This document shows positions 9,659 through 17,694 of a stretch of 64,000 bases of DNA, in pieces. Source of the DNA: Scandinavium goeteborgense (GTDB taxonomy: Bacteria; Pseudomonadota; Gammaproteobacteria; Enterobacterales; Enterobacteriaceae); assembly GCF_003935895.2 (NCBI RefSeq), contig NZ_CP054058.1:2089177-2153176 (forward strand). Reading direction: 5' to 3'. The translations under genes and the position numbers were made by a program. The notes beneath the pieces are model-generated. The model made no database searches. It saw only the letters and a program-made list of their open reading frames with translations, and was not told where the DNA came from. Numbering within the stretch: position 1 is the first letter of the stretch; each line of letters begins with the position of its first letter.

Positions 9659-10345
9659 ATGATCGACAAAAGCGTCCCGACGCCGGAACAGGCCATCGCC
9701 GGGATCCCCGATGGTGCCACCATCATGATTGGCGGTTTTGGCCCCGCCGGACAGCCTACCTTTCTGATTGATGCCCTGATAGAACAGGGCGCGCGCGACC
9801 TCACCATCATTAATAACAACGCCGGAAACGGCGAAGTTGGCCTGGCGGCGCTACTGAAAGCCGGGCGAGTGCGCAAAATGATCTGCTCCTTCCCGCGTCA
9901 GGTGGATTCGCAGATTTTTGATGACCTGTATCGCCGTGGAAAAGTGGCGCTGGAACTGGTACCGCAGGGCAATCTGGCGGCGCGCATTCAGGCTGCGGGG
10001 GCAGGGCTTGGCGCGGTGTTTACGCCAACCGGCTACGGCACGCCGCTGGCGGAAGGCAAAGAGACACGTGAAATCGACGGTCGTCATTATGTGCTCGAAT
10101 ATCCGATCCACGCGGACTTCGCGTTGATTAAAGCCCATCAGGCGGATCGCTGGGGCAATTTGATTTATCGCAAAGCGGCGCGCAACTTTGGGCCGATCAT
10201 GGCGACGGCGGCAAAAATCACCGTGGCGGAAGTGTCGGACATTGTGCCGCTCGGTGAGCTCGACCCGGAAAACGTGGTAACGCCGGGGATCTTTGTTCAG
10301 CGCGTGTTCTCGCTGGCTAACCTGACCGCGGCCAAAAGCGCCTGA
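9659..10345 (+). CDS. pcaI: 3-oxoadipate CoA-transferase subunit A
   Basis: 228 residues of the CoA-transferase family I alpha subunit. It has the GGFGPAGQPTFLIDALI region near the N-terminus, with the CoA-binding glycine-rich motif, and AAGAGLGAVFTPTGYGT in the middle. With PcaJ it transfers CoA from succinyl-CoA to 3-oxoadipate. AAGGAG precedes the ATG by about 7 bases. It is first in the operon pcaI-J-F-B-D-C, with PcaR operators immediately upstream. The related ScoA, AtoD and CatI families do not sit with pcaFBDC, so the context decides. Confidence 0.93.
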   Translation: MIDKSVPTPEQAIAGIPDGATIMIGGFGPAGQPTFLIDALIEQGARDLTIINNNAGNGEVGLAALLKAGRVRKMICSFPRQVDSQIFDDLYRRGKVALELVPQGNLAARIQAAGAGLGAVFTPTGYGTPLAEGKETREIDGRHYVLEYPIHADFALIKAHQADRWGNLIYRKAARNFGPIMATAAKITVAEVSDIVPLGELDPENVVTPGIFVQRVFSLANLTAAKSA

Positions 10346-10355
10346 GGAGAACCTG

Positions 10356-11012
10356 ATGCAAAAACTGACCCGTGACGACATGGCGAAACGCGTGGCCCAG
10401 GATATTCCTGAAGGCGCGTATGTGAATTTGGGGATCGGCCTGCCGACCCGTATCGCCAACTACCTTCCGGCGGATAAAGAAATCTTCTTGCACAGTGAAA
10501 ATGGACTGCTGGGCATGGGGCCAAAGCCGCAGGAAGGTGAAGAAGATCCCGAGCTGATTAACGCCGGGAAAGAGTACGTCACGCTGCTGCCCGGCGGCTG
10601 CTATTTCCATCACGGTGACTCATTCGCGATGATGCGCGGTGGCCACCTCGATATCTGCGTGCTGGGTGCGTATCAGGTTTCTGCCAGCGGCGACCTCGCC
10701 AACTGGAGCACTGGCGCCCCGGATGCGATCCCGGCGGTCGGCGGGGCGATGGATCTGGCCATTGGCGCACGCCAGGTGTTCGTGATGATGGATCACCTGA
10801 CCCGCGACGGCGAGTGCAAACTGGTGCAACAGTGCAGTTATCCGCTGACCGGTATTGGCTGCGTCAGCCGCATTTATACTGACCTGGCGGTGATTGATAT
10901 CACGCCTGACGGCCCGGTGGTGCGTGAAATTTTCAACGGTCTCTCGTTTGAGGAATTGCAACGGATAACTCCTGTGACACTGACCTTCAGCCAACTGGCG
11001 CAAAGCGCGTAA
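10356..11012 (+). CDS. pcaJ: 3-oxoadipate CoA-transferase subunit B
   Basis: 218 residues of the CoA-transferase family I beta subunit. The catalytic glutamate motif is present as SENGLLGMG (around residue 50), preceded by YVNLGIGLPTRIANYLP. It pairs with PcaI, whose stop is only 10 bases upstream, and has a GAGGAG ribosome site. The product complex makes 3-oxoadipyl-CoA for PcaF. Confidence 0.93.
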   Translation: MQKLTRDDMAKRVAQDIPEGAYVNLGIGLPTRIANYLPADKEIFLHSENGLLGMGPKPQEGEEDPELINAGKEYVTLLPGGCYFHHGDSFAMMRGGHLDICVLGAYQVSASGDLANWSTGAPDAIPAVGGAMDLAIGARQVFVMMDHLTRDGECKLVQQCSYPLTGIGCVSRIYTDLAVIDITPDGPVVREIFNGLSFEELQRITPVTLTFSQLAQSA

Positions 11013-11021
11013 GGAATGACG

Positions 11022-12224
11022 ATGAATCAGGCATTTATCTGCGACGCAGTGCGCACCCCGTTTGGCCGCTTTGGTGGTACGCTTTCGACGCTGCGGGCTG
11101 ACGATTTAGCCGCACTGCCGCTGAAGGCACTGCTGGAACGTCATCCGGGGCTGGACCCGGCGCGTATCGACGATGTCATTTACGGTTGTGCCAATCAGGC
11201 CGGGGAAGATAACCGCAACGTGGCGCGCATGGCGCTGCTGCTGGCTGGGCTGCCGGAAAGTGTACCGGGCAGCACCGTGAACCGTCTTTGCGGTTCGAGC
11301 CTCGATGCGATAGGCATTGCGGCGCGGGCGATCAAAAGCGGGGAAACGCAGCTGATGGTCGCCGGTGGCGTGGAAAGTATGTCCCGTGCGCCGTTTGTGA
11401 TGGGCAAGGCCGAAAGCGCGTTTAGCCGCAGCATGAAAATGGAAGACACCACCATTGGCTGGCGTTTTATCAACCCGCTGATGAAAGCGCTGTATGGCGT
11501 GGATTCGATGCCGGAAACGGCGGAAAACGTAGCGGACGAGTTCGGTATTTCACGCGCTGATCAGGATGCGTTTGCGCTCCGCAGCCAGCAGCGAACCGCT
11601 CTGGCGCAGGAAAAAGGCCTGTTTGACGATGAACTAATCGCCGTATCGGTGCCGCAGCGTAAAGGCGATGCGCTGAATTTTGCGCGTGACGAGCACCCGC
11701 GTAGCACCTCGCTGGAATCACTGGCTAAACTGAAAGGGGTGGTGCGGGCCGACGGCAGCATCACGGCGGGGAATGCATCCGGCGTAAACGACGGCGCGTG
11801 TGCGCTACTGCTGGCAAGCGAACAGGCGTTAATTGCCCACGATTTACAGCCGCTGGCACGGGTGGTTGGCGTGGCGACGGCGGGCGTGGCACCGCGAATC
11901 ATGGGTTATGGCCCGTCTCCGGCGGTACGCAAAGTGCTGGCGCAGACTGGACTGTCGCTCGACCAGATGGATGTGATAGAACTGAATGAAGCCTTTGCCG
12001 CCCAGGCGCTGGCGGTGACGCGTTCGCTGGGGCTGGCGGACGACGCGGCCCACGTTAATCCGAACGGCGGGGCGATCGCGCTGGGACATCCGTTAGGCGC
12101 GTCCGGCGGGCGACTGGCGATGACCGCCGCGTACCAGCTGAAACGCACCGGCGGGCGCTATGCGCTTTGCACCATGTGTATCGGCGTTGGGCAGGGGATT
12201 GCGCTGATTATTGAACGGGTTTAA
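11022..12224 (+). CDS. pcaF: 3-oxoadipyl-CoA thiolase
   Basis: 400 residues of the thiolase family. It cleaves 3-oxoadipyl-CoA to succinyl-CoA and acetyl-CoA, the last step of the beta-ketoadipate pathway. The catalytic cysteine is in [11 protein letters not shown] (about residue 90), the histidine in [17 protein letters not shown], and the second cysteine in [10 protein letters not shown]. An ATG at 11016 is only one base from the AAGGA ribosome site. The ATG at 11022 has normal spacing and gives the usual family length, so it is preferred. PaaJ of phenylacetate breakdown is the closest alternative, but the neighbours indicate PcaF. Confidence 0.94.
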   Translation: MNQAFICDAVRTPFGRFGGTLSTLRADDLAALPLKALLERHPGLDPARIDDVIYGCANQAGEDNRNVARMALLLAGLPESVPGSTVNRLCGSSLDAIGIAARAIKSGETQLMVAGGVESMSRAPFVMGKAESAFSRSMKMEDTTIGWRFINPLMKALYGVDSMPETAENVADEFGISRADQDAFALRSQQRTALAQEKGLFDDELIAVSVPQRKGDALNFARDEHPRSTSLESLAKLKGVVRADGSITAGNASGVNDGACALLLASEQALIAHDLQPLARVVGVATAGVAPRIMGYGPSPAVRKVLAQTGLSLDQMDVIELNEAFAAQALAVTRSLGLADDAAHVNPNGGAIALGHPLGASGGRLAMTAAYQLKRTGGRYALCTMCIGVGQGIALIIERV

Positions 12225-12233
12225 GGAGCCGGA

Positions 12234-13598
12234 ATGGATGTGTTGACCCCGTTGTTGCGCGGCAGTGCGCTGACGGCCATGTTTAGCGATGCGAATACCG
12301 TGCAGGGGATGCTCGATTTTGAAGCCGCACTGGCGCGGGCTGAGGCGCGCTGCGGCGTGATCCCGCAGGAGGCGGTGGCGGCCATTGAAGATGCCTGTCA
12401 GGTACAGAATATCGACCTGTTGGCCCTGGCTGATGCGGCTGCCAGCGCGGGTAATCTGGCGATTCCGCTGGTCAAACAGCTCACTGCGCAGGTGAAAATG
12501 CGCGATGAAAATGCGGCCCGCTACGTGCACTGGGGCGCAACCAGTCAGGATGCCATCGACACCGGGTTTGTGCTGCAATTGCGCAATGCGTTACGCGAAA
12601 CGGACGCCATGCTGACGCGGCTGTTGTCGACGCTGGCCGAACAAACCGAAACCCATCGCCAGACGGTGATGCCGGGCCGCACCTGGATGCAGCACGCGTT
12701 GCCGATAACGTTTGGCCTCAAGCTCGCCGGAACGCTGGATGCGCTGCTGCGCTGGCAGCGACGCCTGCGTGAAATGCAGTCTCGCGTGTTGACCCTCCAG
12801 TTTGGCGGTGCGGCAGGCACCCTGGCCTCGCTCAACGAGCAAGGCCCGGCGGTGGCAAAGGCGCTGGCGCAGGAATTACATCTCACCCAGCCGGACACCC
12901 CGTGGCACAGCCAGCGCGATCGGTTCCTTGAGGTCGGTCACGGTTACGCGGGCGTGTGCGGCACGCTCGGTAAATTCGCCAACGATTTTTCACTGCTGAT
13001 GCAGACCGAAGTCGCGGAAGTCTGCGAGCCGACGGCCCCAGGGCGCGGCGGATCGTCGACCATGCCGCATAAGCGTAATCCGATTGGCTGCGCGGCTATT
13101 CTCACTGCCGCCCAGCGCACGCCGGGCCTGATGGCGACGCTGTACGCCAGTCAGATTCAGCAGCATGAAAGGGCGCTCGGCGGCTGGCAGGCGGAATGGG
13201 AAGTGTTGCCCGAACTGCTGATGCTGACCGGCGCGGCTATCGTTCAGAGCGAACAGCTGGTGCGCGGGATGCAAGTGGACGCCGCCAAAATGCGTGCTGA
13301 CCTGGATATCACACACGGGCTGATTATGGCTGAATCGGTCACGCTGGCGCTGGCGAAACATCTGGGCAAGCAGGACGCGCATCACCTTGTGGAGACGCTG
13401 TGCCACACGGCGCTGGACCAAAAACGCCCGCTGTTGCCGCTGCTGGAAGCCGATTCGCGCATCACCGCCTGGTTCACCTCGACTGAATTACATACGCTGC
13501 TGGACCCGTCGCGGGCCACCGGCAGCGCCGATCATTTTGTGCGTCAGGTTCTGACGCGATATCAGGAGCAACGCCATGACGCTTCATTATCAGATTGA
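12234..13598 (+). CDS. pcaB: 3-carboxy-cis,cis-muconate cycloisomerase
   Basis: 454 residues of the fumarase/aspartase superfamily. The signature GGSSTMPHKRNPIG is present at about residues 270-283, and the N-terminal half carries the superfamily motif WGATSQDAIDTG. It converts beta-carboxy-cis,cis-muconate to gamma-carboxymuconolactone. Start ATG at 12234 has AAGGAG 5 bases before it. The 3' end overlaps pcaD by 23 bases. The substrate, the product of protocatechuate 3,4-dioxygenase, is not made by any gene in this window. Confidence 0.94.
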   Translation: MDVLTPLLRGSALTAMFSDANTVQGMLDFEAALARAEARCGVIPQEAVAAIEDACQVQNIDLLALADAAASAGNLAIPLVKQLTAQVKMRDENAARYVHWGATSQDAIDTGFVLQLRNALRETDAMLTRLLSTLAEQTETHRQTVMPGRTWMQHALPITFGLKLAGTLDALLRWQRRLREMQSRVLTLQFGGAAGTLASLNEQGPAVAKALAQELHLTQPDTPWHSQRDRFLEVGHGYAGVCGTLGKFANDFSLLMQTEVAEVCEPTAPGRGGSSTMPHKRNPIGCAAILTAAQRTPGLMATLYASQIQQHERALGGWQAEWEVLPELLMLTGAAIVQSEQLVRGMQVDAAKMRADLDITHGLIMAESVTLALAKHLGKQDAHHLVETLCHTALDQKRPLLPLLEADSRITAWFTSTELHTLLDPSRATGSADHFVRQVLTRYQEQRHDASLSD

Positions 13599-14328
13599 TG
13601 GCCCGGAAAACGCGCCGGTACTGGTGCTCTCGAACTCGATGGGCACGTCGCTGTCGCTGTGGCAGCCGCAGATTCAGGCGCTGACCACCTATTTTCGCGT
13701 GCTGCGCTACGACACGCATGGCCACGGGCAAACTACCAAGCGCGGCAAAGTGACGCTGGCGCAACTGGGCGAGGACGTGATTGCGCTGCTCGATCACCTG
13801 AATATCGACAAGGCCTGCTTCTGCGGGATTTCTGTCGGCGGGTTGACCGGGCTGTGGCTGGCGCGTTTTGCACCGGAACGTTTTTACGGCTTTGCCGTGG
13901 CTAACACCGCGGCAAAAATCGGCGACCAGGCCAGCTGGCTTTCGCGGGCGCGCGCCGTGCGTCAGGAAGGCATGGACGTTGTGGCGGCAGGCACGGCGGA
14001 TCGCTGGTTCACCCCGACGTTTCGCCAGCATTCTCCGGAAGTGGTGGAGCAACTGATTCACGAGCTGACGCACATGGATCCGGAAGGATACGCCGAAGGC
14101 TGTGAGGCGCTGGCGGCAGCAGATTTACGTGCTGAAGTGAGCGCCATCACCGCGCCGGTGCTGATCATCGCCGGGGAATACGATCCGGTGACCACGCTGG
14201 TGGATGCCGATTTCCTGCATAAAAATATTGCCGGTAGCCAGTGCGTCACGCTGCCCGCATCGCATCTTTCTAACGTTGAAGCCGCAGATGAGTTTGCCTC
14301 TGTGGTGTTGCGCTATTTCCGGGGGTAA
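13576..14328 (+). CDS. pcaD: 3-oxoadipate enol-lactonase
   Basis: 250-residue alpha/beta hydrolase. Nucleophile serine is in GISVGGLTG (about residue 90), the acid in IIAGEYDPVT, and the histidine in LPASHLSNVE near the C-terminus. Family members hydrolyse 3-oxoadipate enol-lactone to 3-oxoadipate. It starts inside pcaB (23-base overlap) and ends 3 bases before pcaC, showing translational coupling. Confidence 0.93.
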   Translation: MTLHYQIDGPENAPVLVLSNSMGTSLSLWQPQIQALTTYFRVLRYDTHGHGQTTKRGKVTLAQLGEDVIALLDHLNIDKACFCGISVGGLTGLWLARFAPERFYGFAVANTAAKIGDQASWLSRARAVRQEGMDVVAAGTADRWFTPTFRQHSPEVVEQLIHELTHMDPEGYAEGCEALAAADLRAEVSAITAPVLIIAGEYDPVTTLVDADFLHKNIAGSQCVTLPASHLSNVEAADEFASVVLRYFRG

Positions 14329-14331
14329 TGC

Positions 14332-14712
14332 ATGGACGATGAAGCACGCTATCAGCAGGGTATGGATGTGCGCCGCAAAGTGCTTGGCGACGCGCACGTA
14401 GACCGCACGCTGGATAACCTGTCGCCGCTGAACGAAGAGTTTCAGAATTTTATTACCCGCTACGCGTGGGGCGAAACCTGGACCCGTCCCGGCCTCAGCC
14501 ACCATACCCGCAGCATGATCACCATCGCGATGTTGATTGCACTCAACCGCGAGGCCGAGCTGAAAATGCACCTGCGTGCGGCGTTCAATAACGGCGTCAC
14601 GCGTGATGAACTCAAAGAGTTGATCATGCATTCGGCGCTGTATTGCGGCCTTCCGGCGGCCAACGCCACGTTGCATCTGGCGCAGCAGGTATTTGACGAG
14701 TTGGACGCATAA
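14332..14712 (+). CDS. pcaC: 4-carboxymuconolactone decarboxylase
   Basis: 126 residues of the carboxymuconolactone decarboxylase / AhpD-like fold. It contains the helical core WTRPGLSHHTRSMITIAMLIAL and the segment GVTRDELKELIMHSALYCGLPAAN. It decarboxylates gamma-carboxymuconolactone to the enol-lactone used by PcaD. It is a stand-alone PcaC rather than a PcaD-PcaC (PcaL) fusion. It is the last gene of the operon; a REP/BIME follows directly. Confidence 0.93.
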   Translation: MDDEARYQQGMDVRRKVLGDAHVDRTLDNLSPLNEEFQNFITRYAWGETWTRPGLSHHTRSMITIAMLIALNREAELKMHLRAAFNNGVTRDELKELIMHSALYCGLPAANATLHLAQQVFDELDA

Positions 14713-14714
14713 AA

Positions 14715-14790
14715 TTGCCCGGCGGCGCTGCGCTTGCGCGGGCCTACACACGGGCCTGGTAGGCCCGATAAGCGTAGCGCCATCGGGCAA
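14715..14790. repeat. REP pair (BIME)
   Basis: Two inverted REP-like units: 14717-14747 (GCCCGGCGGCGCTGCGCTTG...) and 14759-14788 (GTAGGCCCGATAAGCGTAGC...), bounded by TTGCCC and GGGCAA. It lies between the convergent pcaC and map ends, the usual extragenic position. Confidence 0.85.
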
Positions 14791-14796
14791 ACTTCA

Positions 14797-15576
14797 CTAC
14801 GACGGTAGGGTTTCGTCTTTGCGCAGGGTCAACACTTCGTAACCGTCTGCGGTCACGGCGATGGTGTGTTCCCACTGCGCCGACAATTTTTTGTCGCGGG
14901 TGATCACTGTCCAGCCGTCCTTTTTGGTTTTGATTTTGCTGTCGCCCTGGTTAATCATCGGTTCGATGGTAAACACCATGCCCTCGCGCAGCACTTCGCC
15001 AGTGCCGGGCTTGCCGTAGTGCAGCACTTGCGGCTCTTCGTGCATCTCTTTGCCAATGCCGTGCCCACAATATTCCCGCACCACGCTATAACCGTTGCTT
15101 TCCGCATAGGTCTGAATGGCGTGCCCGATATCACCCAGCGTCGCGCCGGGCTTCACAGCTTTGATGCCTTTCCACATCGCTTCGTAGGTTTTGCTCACCA
15201 GTCGACGGGCCAGCGGCGAAACGTCGCCAATCAGGTACATTTTGCTGGAATCCGCGATCATGCCGTCTTTTTCCAGCGTGATATCGACGTTCACGATAGA
15301 CCCGGATTTCAGGTGTTCCGACTCTTTCGGGATCCCATGACACACCACTTCATTTACCGAGGTATTCAGCACGTACGGGAAATCGTATTGCCCTTTGCTG
15401 GCCGGGCGAGATTGCAGCTGATTAACGATAAAATCTTCGGCGCGATTATTGATGTCCATGGTGCTGACGCCGGGCTGAATAAAGTCATCCAGCATGGCAA
15501 ATACCGAGGCTAACAGCTCGCCCGCATGGCGCTGACGCGCGAGTTCATCGGCAGTTTTAATGAGAATTGATGGCAT
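14797..15576 (-). CDS. map: Type I methionine aminopeptidase paralogue, paired with a ParD-like protein
   Basis: 259 residues, close to E. coli Map (264). All five metal ligands are in place: Asp in NVDITLEKDG, Asp in IADSSKMYL, His in CGHGIGKEMHEEPQVLHYG, Glu in FTIEPMINQGD and Glu in SAQWEHTIAV. It should therefore be an active enzyme that removes N-terminal Met. The housekeeping map normally lies upstream of glnD/rpsB, so this is probably a second copy. Its start lies inside the upstream ParD-like gene (20-base overlap), which implies joint control. Whether it acts on special substrates is unknown. Confidence 0.9.
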   Translation of the reverse strand: MPSILIKTADELARQRHAGELLASVFAMLDDFIQPGVSTMDINNRAEDFIVNQLQSRPASKGQYDFPYVLNTSVNEVVCHGIPKESEHLKSGSIVNVDITLEKDGMIADSSKMYLIGDVSPLARRLVSKTYEAMWKGIKAVKPGATLGDIGHAIQTYAESNGYSVVREYCGHGIGKEMHEEPQVLHYGKPGTGEVLREGMVFTIEPMINQGDSKIKTKKDGWTVITRDKKLSAQWEHTIAVTADGYEVLTLRKDETLPS

Positions 15577-15775
15577 TGATCACCTCCAGCAGTCGATCGG
15601 ATCCCGATTTCAGCATCATCATTTTGATTTGCTGGTAGTTAAGATCCGGGTACAGCTCGCTCATCATTCCGAGACGGATCCAGTATTCGGCCTGCGCATT
15701 CACCGAACGTGACATGGCCTTGCTGGCATCACGGATGTCTTCATGCAGCAGGTCGGAGATTTTAACGATTCCCAT
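15557..15775 (-). CDS. ParD-like ribbon-helix-helix protein
   Basis: 72 residues. The N-terminal VKISDLLHEDIRDASKAM followed by NAQAEYWIRLG fits the beta-strand/helix/helix layout of ParD-like (PF11903) ribbon-helix-helix proteins. No ParE toxin is nearby; instead the gene overlaps a methionine aminopeptidase by 20 bases on the same strand. Just upstream of the start lies a perfect inverted repeat (15788-15806) that could be its own operator. ParD-like next to map recurs in other enterobacteria as far as I know; the purpose is not established. Confidence 0.85.
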   Translation of the reverse strand: MGIVKISDLLHEDIRDASKAMSRSVNAQAEYWIRLGMMSELYPDLNYQQIKMMMLKSGSDRLLEVINAINSH

Positions 15776-15787
15776 AAAGCGACACTC

Positions 15788-15806
15788 TATATATGAAACA
15801 TATATA
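15788..15806. promoter_or_regulatory. Perfect inverted repeat, possible operator of the ParD-like/map pair
   Basis: TATATATG-AAA-CATATATA, an 8-bp perfect inverted repeat 13 bases upstream of the ParD-like start codon. A related half-site GTATATGAATCGTA follows at 15811-15824. An RHH protein binding its own promoter would be typical, but binding is inferred. Confidence 0.5.
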
Positions 15807-15905
15807 AATCGTATATGAATCGTAGCCTGCTGTCACCCCTGTGGTGCGTCCGTCGATCTGCGTTATCAGCGGATCCTGCTTGATCTCTGCCATCGATATA
15901 CAATA

Positions 15906-15921
15906 CTGTATGTATATACAG
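15906..15921. promoter_or_regulatory. LexA box (SOS) upstream of umuDC
   Basis: CTGT-ATGTATAT-ACAG, a full match to the CTGT-N8-ACAG LexA consensus, flanked by TA on both sides and 22 bases upstream of the umuD start. It predicts SOS induction of umuDC. Confidence 0.92.
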
Positions 15922-15942
15922 TATCTATAAATGGTGATTATC

Positions 15943-16362
15943 ATGCAGTTTTTCACAGCCTCCGAATTACGCCAGATTGTGGCATTACCCCTCTTTGGAG
16001 ACCGCGTCCCATGCGGCTTTCCCAGCCCGGCGCAGGATTACGTTGAGCAGCGCATCGACCTCAACGAATTGATGATTCAGCATCCAAGCGCGACCTATTT
16101 TGTGAAATCATCCGGCGACTCAATGATAGATGCCGGGATCAGTGAGGGCGATTTGCTGGTGGTGGACAGCGCTCGTCAGGCCGAACACGGTGATATCGTG
16201 ATTGCCGCGGTGGAGGGTGAATTTACGGTAAAACGTCTGCAACTGCATCCCATCGTCATGCTCAAACCGGAGAATGCCGCCTACCGGCCGATTATGATTG
16301 GCAGCGAAGACTGCCTGGAAGTGTTCGGTGTCGTCACCTATATCGTGAAGTCTGCGTGCTGA
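15943..16362 (+). CDS. umuD: DNA polymerase V subunit UmuD
   Basis: 139 residues, the E. coli length. It is a LexA-like S24 peptidase that self-cleaves to UmuD'. The cleavage site Cys-Gly is in VPCGFPSPA (about residues 24-25), the catalytic serine in [11 protein letters not shown] and the lysine in EFTVKRLQ. The start at 15943 gives [11 protein letters not shown]; a preceding in-frame ATG at 15931 is less well placed. A LexA box lies just upstream, and umuC starts 1 base after the stop. Confidence 0.95.
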   Translation: MQFFTASELRQIVALPLFGDRVPCGFPSPAQDYVEQRIDLNELMIQHPSATYFVKSSGDSMIDAGISEGDLLVVDSARQAEHGDIVIAAVEGEFTVKRLQLHPIVMLKPENAAYRPIMIGSEDCLEVFGVVTYIVKSAC

Positions 16363-16363
16363 C

Positions 16364-17629
16364 ATGTTTGCGCTGTGTGATGTGAATTCATTTTATGCCT
16401 CCTGTGAAACCATATTTCGTCCGGATCTGAAGGGAAAGCCGGTGGTCGTGTTATCCAACAATGACGGCTGCGTGATTGCGCGCTCTGCCGAAGCCAAACC
16501 CTTTGTGAAAATGGGCGAGCCGTACTTCAAACAGAAAGACGCCTTCAGACGCCACGGCGTAGTGTGTTTCAGCAGTAACTACGAGCTTTACGCGGACATG
16601 TCCAACCGGGTGATGAGCACCCTCGAGGAGATGCTGCCGCGCTGCGAAATTTACTCTATCGATGAAGTGTTTTGCGATCTGACCGGGGTGCGTAACTGCT
16701 GCGATCTAACCGAGTTTGGCCGCGAAATCAGAGCCACAGTTTTGCAGCGCACGCATCTGACCGTTGGGGTAGGAATTGCCCAGACTAAAACGCTGGCTAA
16801 GCTGGCGAACCATGCGGCAAAGAAATGGCAGCAGCAGACGGGCGGGGTGGTGGATCTGTCAAACGTTGAACGTCAGAGGAAACTGATGGCGGCATTGCCG
16901 GTGGAGGAAGTTTGGGGCGTCGGGCGGCGGATATCGAAAAAGTTGGAGTCGATGGGCATCAAAACCGTGCTTCAGCTGGCAGATAGCGACATACGCTTCA
17001 TCAGGAAGCATTTCAACGTGGTGCTGGAAAGAACCGTGCGCGAGCTGCGCGGCGAACCGTGTCTTGGGTTGGAAGAGTTTGCGCCGGTCAAACAGGAGAT
17101 TATCTGCTCGCGTTCGTTCGGGGGCCGCATCACGGAATATGAGGAGATGCGCCAGGCGATTTGCAGCTATGCGTCGCGTGCCGCGGAGAAACTACGCGGC
17201 GAGCATCAGTATTGCCGGTTTATCTCCGCCTTCGTTAAAACGTCGCCATTTGCGCCGAACGAGCCGTATTACGGCAACAGCGCCTCGGTAAAACTGCTGA
17301 CGCCGATGCAGGACAGCCGGGATATTATCGGTGCGGCGACGCGCTGTCTGGAAGCTATCTGGCGAGAAGGGCATCGCTATCAGAAAGCCGGGGTGATGCT
17401 GAGTGATTTTTACAGTCAGGGCGTGGCGCAGCTTAATCTGTTCGACGAAAATGCACCGCGTCACAACAGTCAGCCGTTGATGGATATTCTGGATCGTCTG
17501 AATATGAAAGAAGGGCGCGGCACGCTGTATTTCGCCGGGCAGGGGATCCGCCAGCAGTGGCAAATGAAACGGGATATGCTCTCGCCACGATATACCACCC
17601 GTTATGCGGATTTACTTATGGTGAGGTGA
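16364..17629 (+). CDS. umuC: DNA polymerase V catalytic subunit UmuC
   Basis: 421 residues of the Y-family translesion polymerases (E. coli UmuC 422). The catalytic acidic motifs are visible: MFALCDVNSFYASCE at the N-terminus, and YSIDEVFCDL (the SIDE-type motif) near residue 100. The thumb helix-hairpin-helix (WGVGRRISKKLESMGI) and the little-finger domain follow. It replicates past damage as UmuD'2C. It is coupled to umuD and SOS-controlled through the LexA box at 15906-15921. Confidence 0.96.
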   Translation: MFALCDVNSFYASCETIFRPDLKGKPVVVLSNNDGCVIARSAEAKPFVKMGEPYFKQKDAFRRHGVVCFSSNYELYADMSNRVMSTLEEMLPRCEIYSIDEVFCDLTGVRNCCDLTEFGREIRATVLQRTHLTVGVGIAQTKTLAKLANHAAKKWQQQTGGVVDLSNVERQRKLMAALPVEEVWGVGRRISKKLESMGIKTVLQLADSDIRFIRKHFNVVLERTVRELRGEPCLGLEEFAPVKQEIICSRSFGGRITEYEEMRQAICSYASRAAEKLRGEHQYCRFISAFVKTSPFAPNEPYYGNSASVKLLTPMQDSRDIIGAATRCLEAIWREGHRYQKAGVMLSDFYSQGVAQLNLFDENAPRHNSQPLMDILDRLNMKEGRGTLYFAGQGIRQQWQMKRDMLSPRYTTRYADLLMVR

Positions 17630-17694
17630 GGGTGTAGGAGGCGAGAATGTGCCAGGAGCGGACGTTCTAACATCGCAGCATATTTTTGAGGACA

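Noticed and set aside
8683..9876. Long 397-codon version of pcaR
   Set aside because: Upstream part runs through the operators and into pcaI; ATG at 9489 has the ribosome site and the family length.
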